Notes: generated by a model not told the origin, from the letters alone. DNA of 63,476 nucleotides from Endotrypanum monterogeii (GCA_000333855.2 CM007343.1:498704-562179), one strand, 5' to 3'. Counted from the stretch's first letter, positions 1-10,705 are shown. Numbers and translations are program-made.

Positions 1-646
1 CAGACTCGATCACGTTCGAACTTAGCGTCGGCAGCACCCACGCCGCCTCCTCATCGCTGAACATATCCGCGTGCGTCACCACACGAAGCTCTCGGAACTT
101 CTCCGTGTCGAGCCACGCAGGCACCTGATCCACGTCAGACACCACAAGATACACGCGCTGCACCAGCGACACAACGTCATCCACAGTGCCAGCATCGCTC
201 ATGTTCACCTTGTACCCAAGCTCACCCAGTCGCTGCACGTCAGCAGCATGGCGCCGATGGTGCTGTGCAAGCGCAGCGTTCGAGAGCGCAAACTCGCGCA
301 GCGACCGCAGCGCGTACCGCAGCTCCTCCCAGTCGCGGTACCGCACCGCTTCGAAGGGCACACCCCGTGCCTTAAGGTTACGCTGGAATGACGGCGCCTT
401 TGGGTTCACAAAGGTGTACACCACATCCAGGCGCATTGGTGTCGCCACGCGCGTTGCGCTGTCCACAGTCCACAGTGTCGCATCATGCGCAGCGAAGAAG
501 TCGTAGTACGGGCTCCTCGGCCCTCCGTGAGGCGACGAGACGTACGCCGCCGCCACGCGCAGGAATGCCTCGTCCACACTGCCGCTCGCGCTCGTCGCGT
601 CGCTGTAGCAGAACTCCTCAGTCGGGCTGCTAGGCGAGTACAGCAT
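1..646 (-). CDS. Stealth-family sugar-phosphate transferase-like protein, 3' part missing
   Basis: This open frame runs off the left edge; 215 residues are visible. The ATG at 646 is the first after an in-frame TAA. Residues 71-90 match Stealth conserved region 1 (core LDVVYTFVN), and residues 104-215 match region 2: the RDWEELRYALRSL block at 104-116, VYLVVSDVDQVPAWLD at 165-180, VVTHADMF at 189-196, then LPTLSSNVIES, the equivalent of the family's LPTFNSxAIE. Known family members move a sugar 1-phosphate from a nucleotide sugar to a glycan (GlcNAc-1-phosphotransferase alpha/beta, bacterial capsule enzymes). A role in trypanosomatid phosphoglycan or glycoprotein modification is inference. 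About 40 residues between the two halves of region 2 (121-160) look like an insertion. No signal peptide is visible at this start. A minus-strand splice acceptor AG lies at 675-676 after a pyrimidine tract. The family is fairly sure, the substrate unknown. Confidence 0.8.
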   Translation of the reverse strand, partial: MLYSPSSPTEEFCYSDATSASGSVDEAFLRVAAAYVSSPHGGPRSPYYDFFAAHDATLWTVDSATRVATPMRLDVVYTFVNPKAPSFQRNLKARGVPFEAVRYRDWEELRYALRSLREFALSNAALAQHHRRHAADVQRLGELGYKVNMSDAGTVDDVVSLVQRVYLVVSDVDQVPAWLDTEKFRELRVVTHADMFSDEEAAWVLPTLSSNVIES

Positions 647-2740
647 CAGCACCGTTTAGCATCCAGCGGTCTCACTCGAAGGAGTGAAGAATACAGTTGT
701 GTTGATATTGCTGCTGATACAGCGCCTCTGAGGAAGTCGCTGGGGACAGAGAACTGCTGGTCACGTAGGCGACATGAAGAACAAGAAGTATATATATATA
801 TACTGAACAGAGAGGGCTGTGAACACCGAAAACAGTGTGGAGCCCTACTTGCAGCAAAGCGTTGTCGCTCCCTGCTTCTTATTTCCTGGTGTTGGTGGGA
901 AGAGGAAGTGATCGACGCATATGCGGGAAAGAGAGGACGAAGAACTCTCATCCAAAAGATCATCTTAAAGGTGGAGCAGGATCCCTAGTACATATATATA
1001 TATATATATACGATAGAGCATCATGGGGTATCAAGGACATTCACCGAGCTTTTAGTTCGTGAAAAAAAACAAATGAAAGAATGCTTCCATTGAGAGAAAA
1101 AAAAATAGAAAAGAGCAGAAGCAGCAAGACAAAGATATATATTAGGGGGTGTTATTGCGTCAGCAATCGAGAGGAAATGGTAGGAGTCCAATGAACGTCT
1201 ATGTGGCAGCGATCAGTAGAAAAACAAGTTAGAGCAAATAATATGCAAGAAGCAGAAAACAGCTAAGGGAGAGGGAGCCAAAAAGGAAACTGTAGCTTAT
1301 ATCTATATCTATATATATATATATATATATATATGTTTGTATGTATATATGTACTAATAATATCGCTTTAATTTTTTTCTTCTTGGTGGAAGGGGAATGA
1401 GGAACAACGTTTGCCCAAATGCTACTCCCTTTGAAGCAGCGCAAGAAACAAATTGGAAATATATTGTTTATATTTTTTTTTTCAGTCGACTCCCCATGCC
1501 CTCCCGTTGGAGTGCAAGACAGCCTTCACTCCATCTGCCGATTCCAGTGAATCAAACCTCTGGAGTGCAATTCATGGCTGATCATTTTCGAGCATTTCTG
1601 CTATGGACTAAATGGGACGAAAAGGGGGAATAGCTGGTATGTAGAGCCAATTTTGTTTATAGGGGGGGGATCAGAAGCAGTCGCACAACTTCGAGTCGAG
1701 AAAGACGTATGCACACACACACAAACACAAACACACGTAGACGGCCTCAGAGAAGTTAAGCGGGTTCGTGCTAAGTGATTACCTGCACCCAACTCAACCT
1801 TCAAAATAGAAAATACGTCGGGACGATTATAGCGGATGAGAGAAAGAAAGAGAAACGCGAGTGAAAAGGGAAGTCATCAGTTGTGTTCGGTACGATTGCG
1901 TTCGAAGAGAAGTGGAGGTGTGTTGATCTTGACGTTTTTGTTTTTTTTGTGTGCAGGGAGGGGGGATCGTTGTTTGGTTTGTATTTGGAGAAGAGCTAGT
2001 GAGCACTGAATGGTATTTTTCTTTTGGGGTAAAAAAAAAGAAAAAACGTCGGATGAGGAAAATACAGAGGAGCTGGTGAAGGAAAATGTACACACATGCG
2101 TCGAAATCGCATTGCAGGAGAACACACAAATGAAAGAGCATCTTTGTCCCGATCCCCAACCCCCACCCTTTTTTTTTTTAATCTCTTTGAGAAGGAGAAT
2201 TGAGCATCATTTCTCTGGATACTTCGATGAATGGTTATCGCCCTCTATTGGGGCTTTCCACCCACAGCACCGAGGCTTCCCCTGTATCACCACCTTGAAG
2301 CAGAAAACGTAATAATGGTGATGTTAGATTGCATTCACCTTTGCTTGCTCGTTTGTCTTGCCGCTCTTTACAAAAAGAATATGAGTGCGTTGTCTCGGGC
2401 GAGGCACATCTTCCCCCATGGCTTCCAAAGAACATCTTCTTTATCGTCCACGTGTGCAGGGTGTGGAAGGGAGGCGGGGATCTCACCATGGCATGAATGC
2501 TCAGAGCATGGTTCCAATACGGAGCCCCCACGCCATGAGAGACAGATGAAAAAATCCATTAGTGTATCGAAACACATGTCCAAGGGCAACAGAGGGGATT
2601 GGTATAAGAAAAGAGAGCGAGCAGGAGGCAGAAAAAGTCAACAAGGGCCTGTCATGAGCACGTACACCTCACGCGAAGGGGGGGGGGGGGGAAGAGCTGA
2701 GAAAACAACTGAATGCCTCCGTTGCGCCTCTCTTGTGCTC
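647..2740. other. Gene-free spacer, UTR sequence
   Basis: No convincing gene is present on either strand. The spacer holds TA microsatellites (about 789-803, 991-1011, 1298-1350), a CA-rich stretch (1711-1736) and several A and T runs. It should contain the 3' UTR of the EB1-like gene and the 5' UTR of the Stealth gene. Confidence 0.6.
1298..1350. repeat. TA-rich microsatellite
   Basis: Imperfect TA/TATC tract in the spacer between the EB1-like and Stealth genes; two shorter TA tracts lie at about 789-803 and 991-1011. Confidence 0.9.
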
Positions 2741-4072
2741 TCAAGTTGGATGAAGCAGTTCCAGGAGGTCGCGAAGCAGTGGTGACATTGACGAACCTTG
2801 CAGTCTGGCTGACTGCAGCGCTTGCGTTACCACAGCGTCCACAGACACATACTGCTGCGCCAAGCGATCCCGCTTCTCCAGCAACTCCCCCAGCTCCTCC
2901 AAGGAAAGCGTCTCACGACCCTCGTGGTACACCTTCCCCTGCAAACCGTACTTCGCCTCCATGAGACTTAGAACACGGTCACCCTCTCCCTCACTTGTCC
3001 GGTGTGTGAGGTGATAGTTGTGGCACTCTTGGGCGCAAAGGACCTGCCTCTCGAGCTCCTCCACTTCATTTCGCAAGCCTACCAGAGTGGTACAAAAAAA
3101 ATCAGGAACAGCCATGGTACCGCGCGTGTAGTGTGAATGAATAGTCCTTTCACGAGGACCCTCCTTGGCGGATGCAGACGCGTGACATTTCGATAAGACG
3201 CTCGCCGGTGCTGTCCGGTGCAAGGATGAGCTCACCCTGGCATCAGCGCCTGGCAAGCCGCCTCCTGACGAAGCATGCGCTGGTGCGGGGCCACTGTTGA
3301 AGCTGATAGGTGTACGAAATGGTGAATTACTGCTTCGCGCCGAAGCGAGGCGATCATAGTGTGTTCTTGCTCGCAAAGATGTTCGAGGCGGACTCCTTTC
3401 AGTGTGCAGGAGGCGAGGTGTACCGGTCACTTGTTCTCCCATCAGATCGATCTTGCCTTCACGAGGCTGGGATAGCACCTTAGATTCTTGACCAGCACTG
3501 CTACTTGCCCGGCAACTGCGCAGCCGCGCTGTGCGATTAAGCTTCACACCCTCTACGCTACCGATCACAACTCCTGCCTTCTTCTCCAACGCTTTTTTCG
3601 AGTACTGTGCCAGAACCTTCGACATGAAAGAAAAAATCCACCGCATCAACGCCACGTGGTCCTGCAATTTTCCCAACGCGAGCCGTTTTGTGTCCACCGT
3701 AGTACGATGCTCGGCGGGAACGCACTCCTGCAGCATGGATTGTAGGAGCCTCATGTTCTGAAAGCAAACCTCACGGAGTGAGACTGAATCAAATGCGGGG
3801 TCGGCGTTTTCGCAAACAGCAGGAGTGGCAGACCAGTCCAACTTTTCCAGGTACTTGCGCGCCTGATCCGCACGGCTCCTCGCAATTGGCGCCTCGGATG
3901 ACTGCGTTGCTACACAATTTTGGGCTATTCGGCTTACTGCTGCCTCCACAATAGTGCAATACGCCGCCCCATCACGTAGCGACTCCACCGCCGGATATTC
4001 TGCATCACACAAGCCGTTCAGCCACTGAAGTAGCTCTTTACGGCCACTGAGAGCTGCAAACTTGGCTGGCAT
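2741..4072 (-). CDS. EB1: EB1-like microtubule plus-end binding protein
   Basis: 443 residues from an ATG at 4072. The N-terminal calponin-homology fold of EB1/MAPRE proteins is recognisable in two blocks. Residues 10-40 hold GRKELLQWLNGL and VESLRDGAAYC, the equivalent of EB1 HDMLAWIN and IEQLCSGAAYC. Residues 105-150 hold QNMRLLQSML, VDTKRLALGKLQDHV and MRWIFSFM, the equivalent of the VDKLVKGKFQDNFEFVQWF region. About 45 residues rich in Ala and Ser (roughly 50-98) separate them and are absent from animal EB1. A disordered Ser/Arg-rich linker follows, then a short coiled coil at about 322-345 (LRNEVEELERQV) that may stand in for the EB-homology dimerisation domain, and a Leu-rich tail. EB1 proteins track growing microtubule ends; a role at the flagellar or corset microtubules is inferred. 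An RP or CLIP-type adaptor is less likely because the QDHVALMRW block is EB1-specific. Confidence 0.75.
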   Translation of the reverse strand: MPAKFAALSGRKELLQWLNGLCDAEYPAVESLRDGAAYCTIVEAAVSRIAQNCVATQSSEAPIARSRADQARKYLEKLDWSATPAVCENADPAFDSVSLREVCFQNMRLLQSMLQECVPAEHRTTVDTKRLALGKLQDHVALMRWIFSFMSKVLAQYSKKALEKKAGVVIGSVEGVKLNRTARLRSCRASSSAGQESKVLSQPREGKIDLMGEQVTGTPRLLHTERSPPRTSLRARTHYDRLASARSSNSPFRTPISFNSGPAPAHASSGGGLPGADARVSSSLHRTAPASVLSKCHASASAKEGPRERTIHSHYTRGTMAVPDFFCTTLVGLRNEVEELERQVLCAQECHNYHLTHRTSEGEGDRVLSLMEAKYGLQGKVYHEGRETLSLEELGELLEKRDRLAQQYVSVDAVVTQALQSARLQGSSMSPLLRDLLELLHPT

Positions 4073-5361
4073 GCTCCTTTCCAGTACATACTCTATGTAG
4101 TGATCTCCCCTTTTGTTGCTGTTAATCTCTTTGCTTACGTCTACAATTTGAATGTATGTGAATCTAGGTGAAGTATGGGGAAGGGCTTTATGGGTGCGCG
4201 CGATCGATGTGGCGCCTCAATGTCTATGAGAGATGCCACTGAGGAAAAAAAAACGTCACCAAGCATCGTTAGAAGAGGAATCGAATTAAAACAAAGCCCG
4301 CGCGCATCTTGCAGTAGACGCCGACCCGCCTAGAGAAATCGGTCTTTGGTGCGAAAGCCTTCATTGTTCGCTGCGTAGATGTGCACCTGTCAAGCTTGCG
4401 CAGCGCCACAAACGTACCTCTCCCTCTCTCCCATATTCTGAGCAAATCACATTTAGTAGAATAGCTGGAAAGGAAATATTCATGGCATAGGCCCGTGTGT
4501 TTGTCTGTCTGGGTGTGTTTCTGTCTTTCTCCCTTGCCCACTAACCCACCCACTGCAAGTCGCGCTCAACAGCAAATTTCTCAACGAAAGATTTGACTCT
4601 GCAAGCTTCCTCGTTTTATCAGGAATAAAGCACTGTATGAAAACAGAGAGAGCCTCGAGGGGGACAAAACGCACAGAAAGAGTTGCACCAAAAAGTAAGC
4701 GAATTTTTGCTTTTTTCTTTCTCAGGAAGAGCGGAGGAGCGAATAGGGGAGAGGAGGAGAGAAGAAAACAGAGATGTTTCGCAACTACCAAAGCAGTGGC
4801 CTCATTGAAGAAAAAAAAAAGGCGGCAATTTTGTTGTTGCTGTAAACAGTGGAATGCGAGAGGCGATAGAGCCAACAATGGAAAAAGGAAGAGGGCTAAT
4901 GGAAGTCGACTATACGTGCGCAGCAACGCCTTAGCCAACAACAGCTCAGCATCCTCGCGAGGAGCAGCAGCATTTACACACACAGACAAATACATACACA
5001 CACACACTTGGACTCTTCTTGCGAATCTCGACACCTCTCTCCTGATTGTTTACCTTTGATACAGAGGGTAGATGAATACACGAAGCGAGCCCCAGCCATC
5101 AGCTGAGGAAGACGCAAGCTTTAAAGTGCTCGACGCCCCTGGAAGAGAGAGCGAAAAATACACGTCAAGGAGGAAGCAACGAGAACAGCTATAGCGGTAA
5201 AAAAAAAAATTTTTAACTGCAAAACGTAAAGATTCACAAGAATCAACATCACATGCAGACGGGTCATCACGATGAGGGTGCCAAACGGATCGCTAGGATG
5301 ATATTCTCGCTTTCACGTCGCTCCCCCCCCCCCACCCTTTACCTCACGTCACACGCTCACC
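4073..5361. other. Spacer between the 1402-residue coiled-coil gene and the EB1-like gene
   Basis: Purine-rich on the plus strand and pyrimidine-rich on the transcribed minus strand, with A runs at 4244-4252, 4809-4818 and 5200-5209. No gene seen. The open frames on both strands are low-complexity Lys/Arg or Phe/Leu runs. Confidence 0.6.
4239..4260 (-). promoter_or_regulatory. Putative spliced-leader acceptor of the EB1-like gene
   Basis: On the minus strand a run of nine T is followed by CCTC and AG at 4240-4239, giving a 5' UTR of about 166 nt. Inferred from the usual polypyrimidine-AG pattern. Confidence 0.5.
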
Positions 5362-8300
5362 TTACGCAAAAGGATCAAAATCAGCCTCGAAGTCGTCTGG
5401 GGAAGAGGAGGAGGAGGAGGAGTTGTGTAAGTGGACGTCCTTGGGGTCGCTTGAGAGCTTCGAATCCTCTCCCCCTCCTCCGTAGTGGGAGGGAGACGCC
5501 GAAGACTCCGGACGCGGGGATATCTGCTGCGTGTAAGGCTCCACAATCACATTTGGAGATGGGGCCCACCTCAGCGCGGTGCCGGAATCGAATACGGGAG
5601 GCGGCGATGTGTAGCGATCAATGCAAGGGGGAAAGGCTGGCGATGTGGATGAAACACGGTATGGCGAACGGTTGCTGCTGTGCACTAGGGAAGGAGAGGC
5701 GATAGCTGCAGAGCCACCGAAAAGCTCGTCCAAAGAAGTCGGAGGAGGGTGCGGTAACGGTCCTTCCACGGATACAGGGTGCTTCGGCGCGGTTTGATTA
5801 CCCCCAAGACCGCGCTCAAATTGAACGTCGTCTCCCGAGGGCGAAGTACCAGCGTCTAGGGAAGAAGAGGAAAATCTAGTACTTGTGGGGGATGTCGAAG
5901 GCCGCTGCGCTGACACTCCCTCGCCGTCTGCCAACGGTGAAGAAGCTACGCTAGCTCCTCCAGAGCGCCGGTCAGACGACCCCGTTAGCGACGTAGGCAC
6001 GCCGATTTTGTCTTTCAGGAACGAAGAATCCAGCCCCTCGTCTTCAGAATCATCCCCTCTGCCCCCATGCTGCCCTCCACTACGGTCAGAGGAGGAAAGC
6101 AATACATTTTCCACGGCCGAGGCCCCTGCTATAATGACTCCGTTGTGTGAACGCTGCTGTTCGTCGCATCTCACCTCGCACTCCTCTCCGCTGACATGAT
6201 GGCCATACAGGTCATCGGGTGCAGCAACCCTTTTATCCTCGCAATCCACCAGCGCTGCTGTCATTTCCAACGTGCCGCCGGCCATTTCTTTGTTCAGCTG
6301 TTCGAGAAACTCAGCCTCCTCGCCTTCAGTGATCTCCAACTGCGAGGCAGAGTTCAGCGTTCTGTCGTAGTAAGCGACCGAGCTCTCATCCTCAGCAACA
6401 TCGGCGTTCTGGTTCTTCACCCCACCATCGCCTTTCCCATCGAGATCTACACTCTCTGCGACTGCGGAATGAGCGTGCTGCTGCTCCGCTGCTAATGAGT
6501 CCGTATCAATGCTTGAAGCAATCCCTCGCTTCGCATCCCCCCACACTTCTGCCGGTGCCGATTTCTCCTCGCTAAGAACTGCAGCGATGCTTTTCACAGA
6601 CACTGACGAAGCACTCCTTGCGTAAACACTGCCCGTACCGACCCTAAAGCTGGTTGCAGTGGTGTCGTGGACACGTGACCTACTAAGATCGTCCTGGCGC
6701 AAGGATGTGTCTGTGTGAGTCTCCGGGGTACTCAGGGGCAGTGGGACTGCATCTTTACCAGGGATCTCAATTACCGCACCGAGTGCCTCAATATCAAAAA
6801 GGGCAGATGACGCGATTTTCGGTCCATCGTCCTCATCGCCCTTGTCGTATTGTTCTTCGGACTTTGTGCCGCTAAGCGTGCTCCGTGGGCTTTGCAGTGA
6901 AGTCTGCTCATGCGGTATGATATCAGGCGACATGTATATAGCGCTCCCATGTCCAACGTTGTGGGCCACGCCGTGTTGAGGCTCCTCCTCCCTGCACAGA
7001 ATGCTACCTGGAAGGGGAAGCGACGTGATCTGCGCTGATGTAGACGAGGAAACGGTCTGCGCTGAGACCTGGTACGGAATAGGCTTCTCAGCTCGACTCG
7101 CACTCACCATCCCGGGCTCTACATCGCATGGATATGTCCCAGCTGGGCTTTCCGCGAGGAGATCGTCCGCACTCCTCGGCGCAGATACCTTCGAGCAGGG
7201 TGGAGGTGTTGCGTCTTTAGTCAACGACCACTGCAACTGCAGCGGACGCCGAGCTGCACCGAGTACCATCCGAACCTCTTCCAAATCTCGTTGAATGCCA
7301 GCATCGGTGCATTCTTCTGTTGCTGCCGCTGCCGCCAATGACACTTGCTCGACGGTGGAATAGCCCTTTTGCAAGCCCTCGATGAACTTCGCGTGGTACT
7401 CCAGAACAGTAGTGTATGCTTCCAGAACCATAAAGACCATGAGCAACGCTTTGTGCTCAAACAGGGATGTAGCAACGTGTAACACATTTGCCTCAGTTGA
7501 GCTCTTGTCGTCGAAGGCTGTCATTGTCACCGTCTCCGACTCTTTCACCTCAGATAAAACCACCTCCTCTGCTTGTCCTGAGCCCGCCAGCTGAGCTTCC
7601 AATTGGACAACGCGTGTCTGCAGCACATTCACGTCGCCCACCAGAGCAACAGACTCGTTAAGTAGTTCAGCCTCGCGCGCCTTCAGTTTGCAGGCACAGA
7701 GCTGGACCGTTGCACAGTGCATGTGAAGGAAGAGTTGCGACTCTTCCTCCACAGCCTCCATACAGATGCGCGAGCGTTCATGTTGTTCGCGCCACATAAA
7801 TTCATCGACAAGGCCGAAAGTGATCGAAGAAGCAGAGGCGACCTGCCGTCGATGGTGCTCATGCGAGACGGCACTTCGTCGGTCCGTAGTCCACGCGGCA
7901 ACAGTGTCCTCTTCATCGTCCAATTCGTCTACAGAATCTACGATGCGTAGCGACTGTGAGCTGGTAGGCACTGCCGTGAGACTAGGCTCTACAGGGGATC
8001 CTGACACACGGCAGCGCGACCTTCCCCCCTCTCTCTCCTCTTCTCTGTTTGCTGAGGACGCAACTGAATTGTTGCGAGATGGGCGCGCCATCATAAACGA
8101 CTTGGGCGATGTCTCCTCGTACAGCTTACGCAGTCTGTGGATTTCCCTCCGTTGCCTCTCGATGTGCTTGTTCATTGAAAAAAAAAGCTCGGCACGGTTT
8201 CGCTCCATTTCATCGAAGCTCCGCTGCCGATCCAACTCAAATGCCTCCATCTGGGCCAACTTTGCCTCGTATAAACGAAGTCGGTCAAGCAGCTCTTTCT

Positions 8301-9570
8301 CCTGGGCATCAGGATTTCGAACACGAATCGGCCTAAGTGATCTAAAGGCGAGGAGCGAAGACGACTGCGCTGCTGACACGCTCAAAGCTGTTTGTGCTAA
8401 AGGAGATGCAAGCCCAATCATCCTCTGTCTCTCGTCATCTGCAAGTGGCGACACACGAGACGCAGGTCCAGGGAAGGAGTGGTAAGCAGAATCATCTGGC
8501 TTCTGCAGATAGGCGTCAGTCATCGGCGCTGGTACTCTCAGCAGCTCTCGTGTAAAACCCTCTTGAGGCTCGGAGGAAGCACGAGCTTGAGGCACATCTT
8601 CCCCGAGTCCAAGCGCCCGGTCCAACGAAGCGGGGGACCGAACAGCTGACGCTGCCAGCAACTTCCTCGCCCGTGCATATTCGCGAGCAACCTCCCCCAC
8701 CTCTGCCTCCAGGAGTACGAGCTCCCTTTGAAGAGCCTCGTTCTCCTCTCTCAGTGCAGCCTTCTCAGACTCTACAGTCTTGACGGTTTTCTGGAGTTGC
8801 TCGCTCTGCATGTCCATGTTAGCGATGCACAGTTGTAACCGTTCCACTTCCTGGCGAAGATCCGCAACGTCATAGTCCGAGTGTCCATTGCAACCTGCGA
8901 GTGCTTGACTCATGCGTACCTTCTCCTCCTGGTCATGCTGGGATACAATCGCAGAGTAGAAGGCATTTACTTCCATAAGCTCTCTCACCTTGTTTTTCAG
9001 GCTATTCACCTCCTCCATGTTGCTGCCCATGGCTCCTGCACTCCTCGACCCCGCCAGTTCCTGCGCAGTGCCCGCCCTATCTTTCTGAAGGGACGGTGTG
9101 CCAGAAGACCGATGGTCCACGTCACTGTTTCCAATCTTTTCGAGTGAGGGATTCATCTCAGGCACGTATGCGCCAGTTGCCGTCTCGGCAGAGGGACTCG
9201 ACTTCCCTTTACCGCGCTCAACCGTTCCTTCCAGCGGAGCTAAAGTGGTACCACTGACTGGTACCCCAGGCGAAGACACTCGCTCAGTACACATTTCCTC
9301 CATCTGTCTGATTAAGGTACTGATGGTTTCTTCATCGCTTGCGGACTTCTCTGCTAGCCTCTCGCTTTGCTGCCGCAGCTCCCGAATCTCGGCATTTTTT
9401 TCTTGGATGAAATCTTGGAGGCCACGAACCTGTCCCTCTAACTCGCGCGCTCGCTCTTGCTCACGCTGCAGCAACGGATGCATGCGGCGAATAAAATCGA
9501 CGAGCTGCTCCTTAGTAGCGGTTTCGACGTTAATCTGCTTCATTTTTGTGTTCGCTAGAATGGCGGACAT
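5362..9570 (-). CDS. Large coiled-coil scaffold protein, function unknown
   Basis: 1402 residues from ATG 9570. The frame stays open upstream to 9618 but only from a GTG. Residues 11-120 are a dense heptad coiled coil opening with ATKEQLVDFIRRM and LLQREQERARELE, a pattern seen at the start of several golgin/GCC-type tethers. More coiled coil follows at about 190-320 and 440-520, with a helical block at about 600-780. Residues 800-1380 are mostly disordered, rich in Ser, Asp, Glu and Ala. The extreme C-terminus is acidic and ends in DPFA. DPF-type motifs can bind clathrin-adaptor appendages, which could fit a trafficking scaffold, but this is a weak inference. No enzyme domain, membrane segment or C-terminal GRIP domain is seen. 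A cytoskeletal role is equally possible. Confidence 0.8.
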   Translation of the reverse strand: MSAILANTKMKQINVETATKEQLVDFIRRMHPLLQREQERARELEGQVRGLQDFIQEKNAEIRELRQQSERLAEKSASDEETISTLIRQMEEMCTERVSSPGVPVSGTTLAPLEGTVERGKGKSSPSAETATGAYVPEMNPSLEKIGNSDVDHRSSGTPSLQKDRAGTAQELAGSRSAGAMGSNMEEVNSLKNKVRELMEVNAFYSAIVSQHDQEEKVRMSQALAGCNGHSDYDVADLRQEVERLQLCIANMDMQSEQLQKTVKTVESEKAALREENEALQRELVLLEAEVGEVAREYARARKLLAASAVRSPASLDRALGLGEDVPQARASSEPQEGFTRELLRVPAPMTDAYLQKPDDSAYHSFPGPASRVSPLADDERQRMIGLASPLAQTALSVSAAQSSSLLAFRSLRPIRVRNPDAQEKELLDRLRLYEAKLAQMEAFELDRQRSFDEMERNRAELFFSMNKHIERQRREIHRLRKLYEETSPKSFMMARPSRNNSVASSANREEEREGGRSRCRVSGSPVEPSLTAVPTSSQSLRIVDSVDELDDEEDTVAAWTTDRRSAVSHEHHRRQVASASSITFGLVDEFMWREQHERSRICMEAVEEESQLFLHMHCATVQLCACKLKAREAELLNESVALVGDVNVLQTRVVQLEAQLAGSGQAEEVVLSEVKESETVTMTAFDDKSSTEANVLHVATSLFEHKALLMVFMVLEAYTTVLEYHAKFIEGLQKGYSTVEQVSLAAAAATEECTDAGIQRDLEEVRMVLGAARRPLQLQWSLTKDATPPPCSKVSAPRSADDLLAESPAGTYPCDVEPGMVSASRAEKPIPYQVSAQTVSSSTSAQITSLPLPGSILCREEEPQHGVAHNVGHGSAIYMSPDIIPHEQTSLQSPRSTLSGTKSEEQYDKGDEDDGPKIASSALFDIEALGAVIEIPGKDAVPLPLSTPETHTDTSLRQDDLSRSRVHDTTATSFRVGTGSVYARSASSVSVKSIAAVLSEEKSAPAEVWGDAKRGIASSIDTDSLAAEQQHAHSAVAESVDLDGKGDGGVKNQNADVAEDESSVAYYDRTLNSASQLEITEGEEAEFLEQLNKEMAGGTLEMTAALVDCEDKRVAAPDDLYGHHVSGEECEVRCDEQQRSHNGVIIAGASAVENVLLSSSDRSGGQHGGRGDDSEDEGLDSSFLKDKIGVPTSLTGSSDRRSGGASVASSPLADGEGVSAQRPSTSPTSTRFSSSSLDAGTSPSGDDVQFERGLGGNQTAPKHPVSVEGPLPHPPPTSLDELFGGSAAIASPSLVHSSNRSPYRVSSTSPAFPPCIDRYTSPPPVFDSGTALRWAPSPNVIVEPYTQQISPRPESSASPSHYGGGGEDSKLSSDPKDVHLHNSSSSSSSPDDFEADFDPFA

Positions 9571-9649
9571 GACTATGTTTGCTTTCTTTTCTTGTATACG
9601 CTTTCCCACTTTCTGCACAGAAGTGGTTCCTTTACCTTTTCATTTTGTT

Positions 9650-9700
9650 CTCCACCCAGGCGGAGGAGTGTAGAGAAGTGAGACGAAAAAAAAAAAAGCA
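9650..9700 (-). promoter_or_regulatory. Putative spliced-leader acceptor of the 1402-residue coiled-coil gene
   Basis: A minus-strand run of 12 T and a CT-rich stretch are followed by the first AG at 9651-9650, giving a 5' UTR of about 80 nt and supporting ATG 9570. Confidence 0.45.
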
Positions 9701-10250
9701 GGTAGGTAAACTTCAGAAGCAACCGCTACACTCGTGCACACATCAACTCCGGGTTGCCGATTTCACAGCTGGCAACGAAATGGAGCAGATTACGAGTTTG
9801 GTGAGAAAAAAAAAGATCAAGTAAGCAATCACCTCTGTTTTCAGTGAGCACACTCAAGAGTATCTGCACCCGCAAGATACACACTCACAAACACTCTAGG
9901 TCCGCAAGATCCCCTCACGCCTTGAATCTAACCTCAGATTCCTGGCACTGCTTTTGCTTCTAAGCACTGCTTGTACCCCAATTTGGAAAAGATCTGCTCT
10001 CCAAGAGAGCGAGCGAAAAATATCTGATTAGACCACAAGACACGTTATAAGCAGAAGAGTATGAGTCGGGCCAGGTGCTTCCGGGTCTCACACGCAGAAA
10101 ATACCAAGTGAACAGCAAGACACGTACCAAAGCACGAACAAGTTACCACGACCACTTTTTGTCTCCTGTCAAACAAATGCACTCGCCTGCAGCGATGCCC
10201 ATCGAGTAAAACAAGCCAACAAACATACAATAAATTTGAGTCGATGTATG

Positions 10251-10705
10251 CATTCTGCCATCCGCACCATCGGCTCAGCTCCACTCCACGACCCGGGCCG
10301 TCACACGCCCATCACGTGGGGCACCAAACAGACGGAAACAGGCAGCACACCAACGCCCACAGCGCCATGGCACCACAGCCCCCACCCCAAACGAGGCCTG
10401 CACGCCACCCCCATCACCACCAGCCGGGCAGCCAGCGCCAGGCAACACACCCCCACCGCCACGCCCGCACCCAGCCAGTCATGCCGATGGCGCAGGCGCG
10501 CCGCACTGGCACGGCACCGCCCATGACACAGCCACTGGCACCAGTAGCAACGATGTCCACCGGCACGCGCCCCCCCCCCTCGGTTGTCGATGCGCGGGCC
10601 TGTCACCGTAAGCAGTGCCTCGGCACACACCTGGGGAAAGAAGCGCCTTCGATGCACCACGGGACGCGCAGTGGCATACACCCTGACCTCCATGCAGAAG
10701 GGGGA
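10251..10705 (-). repeat. Dispersed GC-rich repeat, copy A
   Basis: About 455 bp; in element orientation it runs right to left. It begins with TCCCCCTTCTGCATGGAGG before the common GGGTGTATGCC motif and ends near GATGGCAGAATG. It lies in the presumed 3' UTR of the 621-residue coiled-coil gene, in sense with transcription. It is identical, with no indels, to copy B over the 358 bases the two share. I do not recognise the family; no poly-A tail or reverse-transcriptase coding is visible. Confidence 0.85.

Noticed and set aside
485..988. 167-codon plus-strand frame near the left edge
   Set aside because: Opposite strand and partly a shadow of the Stealth gene; the rest is low-complexity spacer including a TA tract.
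1752..1761. GAAGTTAAGC, as in the internal promoter part of 5S rRNA
   Set aside because: Only this 10-mer matches; the flanking bases do not follow the 5S structure. A 10-base match is not improbable in 63 kb on two strands.
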